Assembly: GCA_011800155.1 (NCBI GenBank) | Contig: CM022373.1 | Coordinates: 124,001-188,000, forward strand | Direction of reading: 5' to 3' | Source: Flammulina velutipes | Lineage: Eukaryota; Basidiomycota; Agaricomycetes; Agaricales; Physalacriaceae | Length of the DNA: 64,000 nucleotides | Shown: positions 10,994 to 22,556 of the stretch, in pieces | Layout of the letters: each line of letters starts with the position of its first letter | Position numbering within the stretch: the stretch's first letter is position 1 | Notes under the pieces: model-generated | Databases searched by the model: none | What the model saw: only the letters and a program-made list of their open reading frames with translations | What the model was told of the DNA's origin: nothing | Position numbers and translations under genes: made by a program

Positions 10994-11524
10994 TGTATGG
11001 AGTGAATAACTCATTATGTACTTATAAAAGTTGTAAATTATTTCCTGAGCTTTTGTCTATGTATGCGCCGCATGCTCCAATTCCACTGACGGTGAGCGAG
11101 GCAGAGATGGATTGATGCAATCATGGAAGTCTCGTCAGGCCATGAGAAAGTATATGGCGCATTGAGGAAAGTCAACTGGACGCAGCTTAGATGATTCCGA
11201 ACGTACATGTCGCGGCCAGCCTCCAAAGGACATGGTGGTAGACAATGGATTTGCTCCGGCAAATTCCGCGAACTGGCTTTCTCATGAATCATGATTGCAA
11301 GTATTTTCTTTGACTCAATCTACTTATTGATCATTGTATCTCCCCACTAAGGATCGCATTGTTCTGATTCTCCATGCAATCTTTGTTTTCGTCTGACTCA
11401 TGGTAACTGAACAAAGGACGCGTACACGTGACCCATTTTCCGTTCCCTAAGCCCTTATAAGCCAGACCTCCAATTCACCAACTATATCTTCCCCAACATC
11501 CGTTATCATAATAACCAAGCCGAC
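10994..11524. promoter_or_regulatory. Spacer and duplicated promoter of F-box copy B
   Basis: From about 11087 this repeats the region upstream of copy A, with a deletion of roughly 40 bases near the start. CACGTGA is at 11425-11431 and TTATAA at 11455-11460, 65-70 bases before the copy B start codon. No gene is seen in it. Confidence 0.6.
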
Positions 11525-12624
11525 ATGGGCCAATATTTCGAACTCTTCAATATCGACGAAGCTCTTTACACGGTGAAAAGTTATTTGGGCGCTAGCCAAG
11601 GAGGCGGGAAGTTTGGAGAATGGTACTTCGGGAAGGACGGAAAAATTCTCATGGATTTTCTTACTGTTCCCAAAGTGAAGCTTCCGGAAGACCCGCTAGA
11701 AGGGCAATATTTCACGTCGGTGAACTGGTATGTGTCGCCCTCTACTACGGTAGACGTCAATCCTAATTCATACGCAGCTCTGGCATTCATACTCTCCCCT
11801 GCGAGCTTCAGCAGCAGATTTTTGACGAATTGGACGACATGAGCGATGTCTTTTGCTTCAGCCTCACATCACGCTATATGTGGACGGTCGGCATTCGCAC
11901 GCTACGCAGGCTCTACGTCACGTGCGCCCTGCGCGGAACTGGCGCATGGGCAGGCCATCGCCTCATTATCGCCGGAGACTACTCAGGTGAATGTCCTGCG
12001 GGCGTTTTCACCGACTCGGACTTGGCCATCCTCGCCAATGTTGACTGCAATGAAGACGACGATGAAGGTTTTTACGGACCTCTTCAAAGGCTAGCATCTG
12101 ATATCACCACTGATTACATGGGAAACAGCGCGTCATTCAAACTGAATGCCAGGCTAAATGAACGAGTTGACCAATGGCGACACTGGTGTGATACCCCACC
12201 GTGGATGGACAAGTTTGTCACCTGGACGCAACCTGCCAGAAGAAAATCTTTAGAGTTTCCCATCGATCCGGTCCTGCGGAACCTCACGAAGAAGGAATAT
12301 GTCCGCGCCGATGCCCTCGCCCTTCCTCGCGGATACTATGTGCATTATAACCGTAATCCAGTCACTCTAGGTCATGCTGTCATGTCGCGCATTGTCTGGT
12401 CTGCAGATCCGAGTGTAGCCATAGCCCTCTCCGATGAGTTTACTCACAAGCTGGTTCATGGCGTTTGGACCGGATGCAGATTTGATATTGTCGGATTTGC
12501 GGAGTGGACTGAACGGGATGGCTGGAATGATGTCTCGACAGAGGTGAAGGAAGATTTGATGTATATGGCTGTGCAGGAAGGGGCCATTATTGCATATGAT
12601 CCAGACCAAGCAGGCCGAATCTAA
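11525..12624 (+). CDS. F-box-like protein, tandem array copy B
   Basis: Exons 11525-11727 and 11778-12624 give 349 residues, with the intron at the same place and phase as in copy A. It starts MGQYFELFNIDEALYTVKS. Exon 2 opens with LPCELQQQIFDELDDMSDVF, where the usual Arg after LP is Cys. The closest relative in the array is copy A, including the acidic NEDDDEGF segment and the promoter, so A and B are the most recent duplicate pair. The C-terminus is shorter: an early stop after DPDQAGRI removes the acidic tail, although the nucleotides that encode that tail in copy A are still recognisable just downstream. Confidence 0.85.
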
Positions 12625-13016
12625 CTCGGATGAGGGGGATGGAAGCCAATGATATGGAGATGGAGTGAATCAATTATCATGTACTCATCAAATTGTAAAT
12701 TATTTCTTGGTTTTTTACTTGTAACCTGGCTGTTCAGGAGGGCCAGCTTAAGTATATAGGATCCCGAATCGTTGGGGGATGAGGATGAAAATCAATAATG
12801 ATTGGACTCCGACGATGAAATGAGGTAAGTCATTTTTATACAGGTTCTTACATGAAGTGTTTACTTATCCTGCAGGTTCTATACTGATCCAAGACTGAGG
12901 ACCTAGTGCTCCGCAATTCTTAATGTATTGCGTTCAATGCGGTCGGACCGTGTGACATACGTAAATCGACTACACGTGATCGTATCAAAACCAGACTGAG
13001 CGGCTCCGATCCCGTA
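12625..13016. promoter_or_regulatory. Spacer and promoter of F-box copy C
   Basis: Short spacer. CACGTGA at 12973-12979 lies 44 bases before the copy C start codon; no clear TATA box is seen. The upstream half includes remnants of the 3' region shared by copies A and B. Confidence 0.5.
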
Positions 13017-14080
13017 ATGCCTAACTTCCGACTGATCAACATTGACGAAGCTTTCTACGCTGTAAAAAGCTACGTTGGTGCTCAGGTAGGATGCGGAAAG
13101 CTGGGAGAATGGTACTTCTCAGAAAGCGTTGCCAACACTCTCGTGCGCCTTCTCACTCTTCCCAAAGTAGAGCTACCAGACGACCCTCTGGAAGGACAAG
13201 TTTTCACATCACTCAATAGGTATATGCCGCCTTCCACAGTGTACATTGATTCTTATGTTTGTACAGATCTGGTTTCCAGAGTCTTCCGCGGGAAATTCAG
13301 CAACAAATCATTGAAGAATTGGACGACTTCGGCGATACCTTCTGCTTCATCGTCACGTCGCGCGATATGTGGACCATCGGAATCCGAACGCTACGGAGGC
13401 TCTACGTCTCTCGGGCCCGGTATGGGAGTGGTACATGGGCTGGCCACCGTCTCATCATCATTGGGCAATACGCTAAAGAACATCCTGATCATGTTTTCAC
13501 CGACTTGGAATTGAAAACCATCGACGATTGCCGTTTTGAATCAGAAGCCTTGGGAATGTACCACCCTCTCGAGATGATGGCACACAATGTCATTGTCGAT
13601 AGAGGCTACGGTTCGACTAGTATGGAACTCTACTCCAGGTTATCTGAACGGCGGTGTCATGGTACCCCTCCATGTATGGACAAGTTTCTCGATTGGATGA
13701 TAATTAATCCTGTGGAGTACCCCACCGACCCCGTTCTACGCAACCTCACAAAGAAGGAATACGTTCGTGACGACGCCCTCACCCTTCCTCCCGGATACCG
13801 TGTTCAATCTCGTCAATATCCACTTACTCTCGGCCATGCCCTCATGTCGCGCATTGTATGGTCTTCCGGTCCCAGTGTTAACATGGCCCTTTCGAAGGAG
13901 TTCGCCGACAAGTTCGCTCATGGCGTTTGGACTGGGTGCGCATTTGATATCGTCAGCTTTGGGGAATGGAAGGAGCGGGATGAGGGCTGGAAAGATGTCT
14001 CAGTAGAGGTGCGGGAAGATATGCTGTATCTGGCCGTTCAAGACCTCCAGCTCATATATGATCCCAAATTGGCCGCATGA
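13017..14080 (+). CDS. F-box-like protein, tandem array copy C
   Basis: Exons 13017-13219 and 13267-14080 give 338 residues. It starts MPNFRLINIDEAFYAVKSYV, with LPDDPLEGQVF before the intron. The F-box-like segment is LPREIQQQIIEELDDFGDTF. The middle differs from A and B: the acidic NEDDDEG loop is replaced by a HPLEMMAHNVIV-type segment shared with copy D. The conserved block LRNLTKKEYVRDDALTLPPG and the WKDVSVEVREDMLY end are kept. All splice signals are intact. Function as for copy A. Confidence 0.85.
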
Positions 14081-14479
14081 GTGGGGAGAATTCGGAGGAG
14101 GAAGTCGATGATATGACGACGGAGTATGGGAAATGATCTTGAATCCCGTATACTCTCATAAAGGTTGTTATAGATTATTCCAATCGGTGTTAACTTGTGA
14201 GGCCGGGATCATATATCGCTGATTCAAGTACATTCATTGGCGGCACCTTCGAACAGGTATTATGTAGCTCATGCTCGATTGCATCGCAAACGGCGACCCG
14301 GAGCAGTTCGAATCGATGACCTGTTGATCATGTACTGCTACCATTTCATATGCGAATCCCTATTGCCTAGCCTCCATGATTCGGCGAAGTACTGCAGTAG
14401 AACAGGCTCACGTGACTTGATCGTCTCAAAATTCGAAGCCGGACCGAATCTTGAACGTGAACTACCACCACAAACAAAG
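14081..14479. promoter_or_regulatory. Spacer and promoter of F-box copy D
   Basis: Contains CACGTGA at 14409-14415, 65-71 bases before the copy D start codon, followed by CTTGATCGTCTCAAAAT, which recurs before copy E. No gene seen. Confidence 0.5.
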
Positions 14480-15555
14480 ATGGCTCAGTCCTTCCGTCTA
14501 ATCAACATCAACGAAACTCTCTACGCCGAAAAAATACACATAGAAGCCCAACTGGGGTGCGGGAATCTGGGACAATGGTACTTCTCAAGGGATGTAGGCG
14601 AAACACTCATGCGCCTTCTTACTATGCCCAAAGTACAGCTACCGGACGACCCTCTGGAAGGACAGATCTTCACGCCGCTCGATAGGTATGTATCGCCTTC
14701 CTCTCCAGCGCCTATCGATCCTCATTTCTATCCAGATCTGGCTTCCATAGCCTCCCACGCGAAATTCAGCAACACATCATTGAAGAGTTGGACGACTATA
14801 ACGACACATTCTGCTTCATTATGACATCGCGCTATATGTGGACCATCGGTATTCGGACGCTACGCAGGCTCTACGTCCCTTGGGTGTTGCATGAAACTGG
14901 TTCATGGGCTGGCCACCGTCTCATCATCATCGGAAGCTCTACCAAAGAGACTCCCGCTCATGCTTTCACCGACTCAGAATTAAAAACCCTCGAGAAATGC
15001 CGTCCGGATGCGAATTCCTTGGGGCTACTCCGACGTCTTGGGATAATGGCAAGCAAGATTATCATCGAGAGAGGCTATTCCACCAAGAATTCCGAACTTT
15101 ACTTCAGGTTGTCTGAACGACGGACTCAGATGATCACTCCTTGGATGGGAAGCTGCGTTGATTGGATGGAGGTTGAGCCTTCTCTGGAGTATCCCACCAA
15201 CCCCATCCTACGGAACCTCACAACGAAGGAATATGTTCGCGAAGACGCCCTCACCCTTCCTCCGGGATACCGTGTTCAATCTCGTCAATACCCGCTTACT
15301 CTCAGCCATGCTCTCATGTCGCGCATCCTATGGTCTGACGATCACAGTGTTGGCATACCACTGTCGCCGGAGTTCAGTGCGAAATTTGTTCGGGGCGTTT
15401 GGGCTGGATGCCGCTTTGACATCGTCGAGGCTGGAGAGTGGAAAGAGCGTGATGAATGGAAAGATGTTTCGGTAGAGGTGATGGAAGACATGATATACCT
15501 GGCTGTTCAGGATGAGTCCCTTCTATCTATGTCTGACGCTGACTCGCAGGGGTAG
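14480..15555 (+). CDS. F-box-like protein, tandem array copy D
   Basis: Exons 14480-14685 and 14736-15555 give 341 residues. It starts MAQSFRLININETLYAEKIH, one residue longer than the others before the intron; several module residues differ (GCGNLGQW for GGGKLGEW). The F-box-like segment is LPREIQQHIIEELDDYNDTF. It shares the C-type central region and the LPPGYRVQSRQYPLTL block with copy C. The C-terminus ends in MSDADSQG. Frame and splice sites are intact. A longer in-frame ORF reaches back to 14237, but the conserved start is at 14480. Confidence 0.83.
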
Positions 15556-15794
15556 GTTAGCAGTCAATGAAATGGCAGATCGAAACGGCAGCAGTATTGG
15601 ATAAATTCATGTCGTCCTCCAGCGTCACCAGCGTGCAGACCTGCCAGTACTTATCGATGAGGGAAGCATCGTCGGACCGTATACACGGTGACACAATGCC
15701 TAACGTAGAACGATGGGCACACACGACTTGATCGTCTCAAAATTAAAGCCAGACCGTGACCGCTATCTCTTACTACTACCACCACGAGCAAACA

Positions 15795-16589
15795 TGGGCC
15801 AGTACTTCTATCTGATCAACATTGACAAAGCCTTCTACACCGTGACAAGCTATGTAGGAGCTCAACTAGGAGGCGGGAAGCTGGGAGAATGGTACTTCTC
15901 AAGTAATGTTGGCAAAACTCTCGTGCACCTTCTTACTGTTCCCAAAATAACGCTACCGGACGACCCTCTGGAAGGACAGGTTTTCGAATCTGTCAATGGG
16001 TATGTGCAACCTTGCAATATAACTTAGTACACATGCTGACTGATTTCTCTATAGGTCTGGTATTTGTTCTCTCGCGCAATAAATTCAGGAGCAGATTTTT
16101 GACGATTTGGAGGACTTTAGCGACGTATTTTGCCTCTGCTTGACGTTTAGTTACATGTTGAAGGTTGGGATACGTACCCTACGCCGACTCTACGTTCCAT
16201 TCGCCCTAGGCGAGTGCGGCGCATGGGCTGGCCACCGTCACACTGTGGTACCGTCCTGCTTTGTATCAGCCTCTTGCTAGGATTGCACGAGAGGTCATCG
16301 TCGATGAAGGGGGCCTCCACGCGAGATCCCAGCTTTACTCCAGGTTAGCTGAAAGGCAGCGATCTGGCACCCCTCCATGGATGTGAGCATATCCTTGTCG
16401 CCGGAGTTTGATGATAAGTTGGTACATGGACCTTGGACTGGATGTGAATTTGATATTGTCGGGTGTGAGGAATGGAAAGATCGGGATGGATGGAAAGACG
16501 TGTCGGTAGAGGTGAAAGAAGACATGATATACCTGGCTGTTCAGGATGGTGCTCTTCGATATACACCTGAACCTGACTCGCAGGAGTAG
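15795..16589 (+). pseudogene. F-box-like array copy E, broken
   Basis: Exon 1 is intact (MGQYFYLINIDKAFYTVTS through LPDDPLEGQVF). After the intron the F-box-like segment carries an in-frame stop where the others have LPRE (the read is LAQ-stop-IQEQIFDDLEDF). The frame then runs to WAGHRH, where a deletion removes the next part; a fragment with SRLAERQRSGTPPWM follows, and a second deletion joins it to VSISLSPEFDDKLVHG and a normal C-terminal end (WKDVSVEVKEDMIY). At least one stop and two internal deletions make it non-functional. Its E-box is also lost: the position equivalent to CACGTGAC in copy D reads CACACGAC. Confidence 0.85.
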
Positions 16590-17149
16590 GTTAGTAGCGG
16601 AGAGAGAAATTTCCTTTCAAGACACTCCATCAATATGAGCCTTCAATTATTTCTTGAGGAGCTTCCATGTGTGGCGTACACTGACATACGGAGATATCAG
16701 CACGGAGGCAATATTATTCAGGGTAACAAAAGACAAATTACTGTCTTCCGTTCATCCACCAGCGTCAAAGCATGCAAGCCAACCAGTGTCTAGCCAGAAT
16801 GACTGTCCTCTTAGAGCTTTGGCAGTGACTTGTCTCTGGTCTTCTAGCGGGATTTTAGCTGTTGCCACCCCAAAATATCATGGAACTCGTTTTCCCTTGG
16901 GCGCTTCCAAAATGTTCCATATAAGAGTGGATTAAAGGCTCTTGAGGTTTCTACTCGCGACTGAATCGAATCTGAGCTACTCTGGCGTCTTGTGATTATG
17001 TCATGATTCCATTCTGTTCTCTTCCCGCCACAAGGACCAATGTCGGACCAGTCAGTTTTCTTTTTCTCTCCGTTCTACACGCTTGACCGTTGCATAGTTC
17101 ACGGCCAACGTCGACCTCGTCGTCAACCCAGCCATTTCTGTCGGAGGCC
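16590..17149. other. Intergenic region before the tetraspanin gene
   Basis: No gene seen. TGTGGCGT is at 16670-16677. The last 100 bases are the likely promoter and 5' UTR of the tetraspanin. Confidence 0.5.
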
Positions 17150-18426
17150 ATGTCGTCCTCCCTCAACCCGCCTAGCGCGCCATTCGCATCGACGTCGCCG
17201 TCTGTGTCAAGATCGTCTTCCAGACCGAGCAGCACAGATCCACTGCAGAAGAGCAGCTCGTCGAACTTGTCGTTAAGCGTGAACTATCTCCCAACAAAGT
17301 TCTCCAACCCTCTTCTGGCGGGTGGGCCTCGACGACGCAGCAGGCAACCTAGAGGCCATGGAATCCTCGTTCCGAAGCAGGGCGGAGGGGTGGAAGCGTT
17401 TCGTTCCGGAGAGGCGAGGATGCCAGACGAGGGCGACGACGACTACGACGGCGTGGCGAGCGGGTGGTTTGGCGGACGACATGCAACGAAAAGCAAGCCA
17501 ACGCTGCGATGGAATCGATTCAAATGGACGCTCCTCGTCGCCAATTCTGTACTCACAGCCTATTCCATCGTTACCCTCATACTGCTGCTCATGACTTGGT
17601 TCAACGTCTGGAACGACGCCGACATAATCCGCGTGGGCAACCGCTCCGAGCTTGTCATCTCGACCATCGCATCCAGCATCGGAATCGTCACATGCATAAT
17701 CGGCTGGTCTGGCATCCTTCTCAACAACCGCTCGTTCCTCGCCATTTACACGTTCCTCCTTTGGGTCGTGTTCGTCTTCCTCGTCGCGCCCGGATACATC
17801 ACCTACAAACGCCGCGCACTCAACCTCGAGGGCAAAATCAACCAGCAGTGGTCGCAGGATATCCCCACCGCTGGTCGACTGCGCGTGCAGAACCACCTCG
17901 GGTGTTGCGGGTATTACAGCCCATTCATCGAAGCCACCGTCTCTCAAACGTGCTACGCGCGTTCTGTCCTTCCTGGATGCAAACGCGATTACCTCATGTT
18001 CCAGCGCCGGATCCTCAAGAATTGGTACACCGCCAGCTTTGCGCTCGTCGGCCCCCACATGCTCATCATGCTCGTCGGTCTGTTGTGCTCAAACCATGTC
18101 ACGTATCGGTTCGGCAAGGGGATGATGCCCAAGCCGTACCGGTTGAGTATGAATAGCATGGCTGTTATCATGGATAACTACGCATCGTACGTCGGTGCTC
18201 TTTATTTTTTCTCAGGCTCAACGTTCACTTTAGGCAGCTGGCTGAGCAATATGGCGAGGATGTGGCCTCTGAGGTGCTCACCCACTCGCGGTCGAACCGT
18301 TTAGATGTTAGCAGGGAAATGAAGGACATGCCTTACGTGACGCCAATTGCAGCCCCACGACCTCAGCACGGCTACGACTCGATGGGAGCGCGCGCCCCGC
18401 CCAGTCCGGATGGTGGGATACAGTGA
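17150..18426 (+). CDS. Tetraspanin-like membrane protein
   Basis: Exons 17150-18186 and 18234-18426 give 409 residues. A Ser/Pro-rich cytosolic N-terminus of about 120 residues precedes four hydrophobic segments: one around WTLLVANSVLTAYSIVTLIL, two in the middle separated by a short loop, and one around ALVGPHMLIMLVGLLC. The large extracellular loop between segments 3 and 4 carries the tetraspanin signature LGCCGYYSP plus further cysteines (TCYARS, PGCKRD). The cytosolic tail is about 75 residues. Fungal tetraspanins organise membrane domains, and in other fungi act in appressorium or hyphal-tip functions; the role here is inferred. An upstream in-frame ATG at 17090 would add 20 residues. 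Confidence 0.85.
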
Positions 18427-18730
18427 TACCTCAATTTACTTTCGTAGACCCTCGCATTTGGCATTCATTGAATTTGTACATACACCATCGAGTATACCCC
18501 ACATATTTTCCTTTTTATGGACACAGATATCATTTTTGGACAGGCGCTTCGTCGTAGACAAAAAACTATGGTTCAACGTCATTTCTGCCCATTGGGCGGA
18601 TACAATTATCCCGAATGACAGAAAATAACACGCAGAATATCCCGCACAAATGAGAACAACAGCAAGCAAGTTATTATACACTACGAATACAACATGATAA
18701 ATCAGCATAAGTACAATCAGCATCGGAAAT
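18427..18730. other. Shared 3' region of convergent genes
   Basis: About 300 bases between the tetraspanin stop and the minus-strand F-box gene stop. No gene seen. Confidence 0.5.
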
Positions 18731-20573
18731 TCACATAGTAACATATCGCAATCCGGGAACACACCTCCTCCAAATGCCTTCCATCTCCTCATCAGGCAAA
18801 CTCCTACTTCCCAACAACACCAACTCCAACCTCGTCAGGCGCCATCGCTCATACAGCTTTCCCTCCATCGCCTCCGTGAATCTTGCCACCTGACTCGCAT
18901 CCTGCCCAAAACCCGGTGAGTGGATAGGAGTATCCGCCTCACAAGGAACAACATCCCCAACAACCACCTCCAACCTCTCCACATCGCTCTCCGCAAAAAC
19001 ATCCACCAACTCAGGTGACAGAATCACAGGGCCCACCCGCAACCTTCGTAGGCACCCAACACCGCCCAGCAAACCCTTGACCTCCCCATACGATAGCGGC
19101 CGGCCCGTCAGCGTCAGCCTCTCCAACTGGCCCGTGAAACGCGAGAGACAGAGAAGGGCGCTCTCGTACGGAACGAGCGCCATGCCAAGCTCGAACGTTC
19201 GTAGAGCGTCCACTTGCACGGTCTGAAACGCGCTCTTGATCCACCGCGATAATGTCTTGCCATCTAGCATGCCGAGCATGGGCGAGCTCAAGTCGCTGGC
19301 GCGCATGCGTAGAGTCGTGAGGGTGGAGGTATGTAGATTGATAAAACTCGCTAGGGCATCTGGATCGCCCAAATGTGGCGAGGTCAGGGGAACAGTAAGG
19401 GAGAGCGTGTGGAGATTGGGAAGTCGATGGAGGGATGAAAGGAGCGGGGAAAGATCTATAGGTTCCCAAAGTCGGAGGGTGAGGGTTTCGAAACGATGGA
19501 TGTTGAGGAGAGGTGCGAGGATATCAGCTAGAATCATATCATAACCAGCACGGTCCAGTCTGTGATCTGTGCGTAGGAATAGATCGAGCTCCTTGGGCTC
19601 GCACAGGCACGGCTGTCGTGGATGCAGTAACGTAGAGAGGTTCTCCAGTGTCATTTCCAACGAAAGTTTGGTGATTGGAGATGAAATAAACGGAGTGCAG
19701 ATGAACGGCGCAGGCATTGCGGGGAGACCAACCCACGCGATGTGATATTCGCTGAGGTTGGGGAGGCCTCCTAGGATATCGGTCATGAGAAGTACGACCT
19801 CGTCTAGCGTTTTTGGGCGCGCCTTTCGCGATTTGGGACGACGAAGCAGCTTCTTTCCGTGCTATCGGCGGTGTTATTAGTCCCTGACCAGATGACCACA
19901 AGGCAACAGGTGCAAGCCTACCTTGGTGAATAGAGTTGAGAAGAGCGAATCCGATGCAGAAGAACTGGTTTGGCTGGCGATGACCTCCTTGATGAAGTGA
20001 GGATGGATGTGTAGAATGCGGACGCGTTTGGCAACGTCGGGATCTCTAGAAAGATGATAAAGCGTGAGCAAGTAGGTTGGATGGGTTGATGACGGAACAA
20101 TAGAGAAATACGCGTCGTTCCTCATGGAACGATGAACGGGTCAATGGACCTCGGTAATGGGAATAGCAATGAGCAGGAAAGGGATAGTCATCGTTCACAC
20201 AAGGGTGCGACTACGGTGGAGGTCGGACGACGGACGGAAGGGCCATCACCAAGAAATATTGCTAGTCTCCGTTCCATCTGGTGGCTGCGGTACGTATCCC
20301 GATGCCCACTGCCACAAAACAAGTGAGGAAAACTCACTTTAGCCTGACCAAAAGCCTCAGCATCCGGCTGCTCCAATACGAGAAGCTAATCTGCCTGTAT
20401 CTCTGCTCCATCGATAGGTGGAAGAGCGCGCTGTTGACACTGAACAGTTCTTCAAGTTCTAGAGGCGGTATGCAGTGAGCGATGTTGATCCAGACATCGT
20501 ACGGGAAGGATAGCCTCTTCGCCGGGAGAGACGACGAGCTCGACGTCGCTGTCGTCGTCGATGGACAGGCCAT
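18731..20573 (-). CDS. F-box-like protein with leucine-rich-type C-terminus
   Basis: The first exon begins MACPSTTTATSSSSSLPAKR and has an F-box-like segment (SFPYDVWINIAHCIPPLELE, then ELFSVNSALFHLSMEQRYR). A middle exon carries DPDVAKRVRILHIHPHFIKE. The long last exon, ending at the stop at 18731, has regularly spaced leucine-rich segments (FETLTLRLWEP; LPNLHTLSLTVPL; QLERLTLTGRPLS; CLRRLRVGPVILS; LTRLELVLLG). This architecture is typical of agaricomycete F-box proteins that bind targets through the repeat region. The first intron would be nearly 300 bases, longer than any other here, so an extra exon between 20060 and 20330 is possible. Start chosen at MACPS; an in-frame ATG at 20639 also exists. 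Confidence 0.7.
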
Positions 20574-20904
20574 GGTGGTGGTGCGAGATAAAGGTTGACA
20601 GCTCCGGGCACGCCTCCATCTTGTCGTCGTAAAAAGCACAAAACTGTCAAATTACCTAATGGGAGATACAGCTTGAGCCTAAAAGGGATAGCTCGGTGCC
20701 TGTCCCGATCGGGCCGCCGATAGTTTCTCCGTCGTTCATCCAACAACATTCAACGTCGTTCAATTGTGTTACGTTCGCCTGTCGACAGGAAATTGACTTG
20801 GACGTTGCTGTCTGTCTGCTGTTTCCATGAATCAAGAACAATAGAGCACTCTTTTGCCGGCCATCCAACAATAAACCAGCGTGTGACAGGACGGGGCCAG
20901 AATC
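20574..20904. promoter_or_regulatory. Divergent promoter region
   Basis: 331 bases between the divergent F-box-like gene and the small coiled-coil gene. No ORF or element recognised; function inferred from position. Confidence 0.4.
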
Positions 20905-21426
20905 ATGGATTCTTCGACGCGCAAGGCAAGCAGTTTCCCTTCTACCTCGATCATCATGTCTGATACCGCCTCAAAGCCCCAGCCAAGCGGGAAATACAAG
21001 GACAAGTATGTTCACTCCACCCATTTTGCGGAAAACCGTCCTGAATTTACTCCAGATTCAAAGAACTAAGAGAAACATACACGCGGGTGTCTGCTGTACG
21101 TCCTGTCAAATACGACGTCTCTCCGGCCGCCTTTTTCACCGCGATTCTAGGCCCGCGCAAACAACGAGAAGGATTACCAGAATGCCACTGCGATCATGAA
21201 GCGCCTGCAGGAAGAGATCAAGTATGTTGTTGTGCTCCTTCGCCTCCTTCCTTCTTCATTAAATTTTTCATATAGTCTATTGCTGGAAGCTCTATTGGAA
21301 GTTAGCACGCAGGAAGAAGACATACGTCTGTCTTATGAGCAACCCATCAATGGACAAGGACAGACATCGTACTCCCATCCGCCCCCACCTCCACCTCCAC
21401 CCTCAGCCCCTCCATCTCACCAATAG
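20905..21426 (+). CDS. Small coiled-coil protein, possibly INO80-subunit-like
   Basis: Four exons (20905-21005, 21056-21095, 21151-21221, 21276-21426) join in frame to 120 residues; starting at the second ATG (20956, MSDTASKPQP) it would be 103. The core from KYKDKFKELRETYTRV to MKRLQEEINLLLEALLEVS is a heptad-rich helix and resembles the start of Iec3/Ies3-type INO80 chromatin-remodelling subunits (K-x-K-F-K-x-L-R-E then RLxxExxLLL). A Pro-rich tail follows. The family call is tentative. The very short exon 2 (40 bases) fits fungal gene structure. The last intron is 54 bases and open in frame, so its retention would add 18 residues. Confidence 0.65.
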
Positions 21427-22556
21427 TCCGCTACCCCATTACGCCACCCAACGGGATCCGCCATTACACGTGTCGCAAGAAGATGTGGCTGTTACGTGGA
21501 CGGGACAGCCAAGTTGACAAGACGCGACAGTAGCTCCCGAGGGCAGCAGGTCTAAAGTTATCCGCGGAATGAATTGTACAGTAAATACCTCTTTCGTTTT
21601 GGGGCTTTTGACATTGCCGTCTGTAGTTTGTAACAATCGAAATTATCTTCTGTCTCCGTATAGTCGTCGGAGTGGACTGGTGTCACCCTTCTTCAAGTCA
21701 AACATGTTGCATCCCGAATACTCACATCGACAGGTTGGTTCCGGCGGGTGCAACTCTAAAAGAACGTCATGACATATGTGGCGTCAATACAATTGTCGAA
21801 CAGTTTCTCCAACTTGGCCCTGAGTGTTATCGCTGAACATGGAATACATACTATGCTAGACCTCCGGGAAACATAGCTGCTCAGCGCTCGACTCCTACTT
21901 TGGAATTCTAGGCAAAATCGAACCTCAGGACCTTGCCTCCATATACTACGCAAAGGCCTCCAATAGCGCAGTTACCTTCCTCCATACCCATTCATTCCCA
22001 AACATCGTTCTCATTCAAAGAACAAAACTCGCAATCTGGATATCTGCGAAGGACAGCTGACTCAGACAATGCTTTCCGAGTCCAAACCACAGGCTTGCGA
22101 TAGACCAAAATGACGAATTCCTACAACCTTCCTCATTCTTCCGTCCTCTTTTCTTCCTTAGGAACAACATCGTCTGGGCGAGTTACTCCAACCGTGCGCT
22201 CTCAGGCTCTATACGGCCTCAAATGCGCCTGACTGCGTGAGTTTAGTCCGGTGTTCGTTACGGGGATGAAGAACTGCTAAAGCGGGTCTGGCCACGCTGC
22301 GAATGCGTAGTTAAAGGCGTTGTAGAGCCTGTAACATTCTGGTCCGAGAAGGAGGTACATTGAGGATAAGTATTGTCGAGGTACTTCGACCGACCTGCGC
22401 ACACGAATCAGCGGGGAATGAGAATAGACCTCTTGAAATAGAAGCATGTAAGAGACAGATACATAGATAGTTGGTGTGCGGTATAAGTAATAGCATGACA
22501 AGGAATATACAATAGCGATGGCGATGAAGAAAGAGCTTTTAGGCCCTCACACAGGA
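21427..22556. other. Intergenic region, no gene seen
   Basis: About 1.1 kb without a supportable gene. TGTGGCGT is at 21777-21784. Short ORFs are not conserved-looking. Confidence 0.5.

Noticed and set aside
17273..18058. 261-codon minus-strand ORF
   Set aside because: Shadow of the tetraspanin exon on the opposite strand; no domain and a biased composition.
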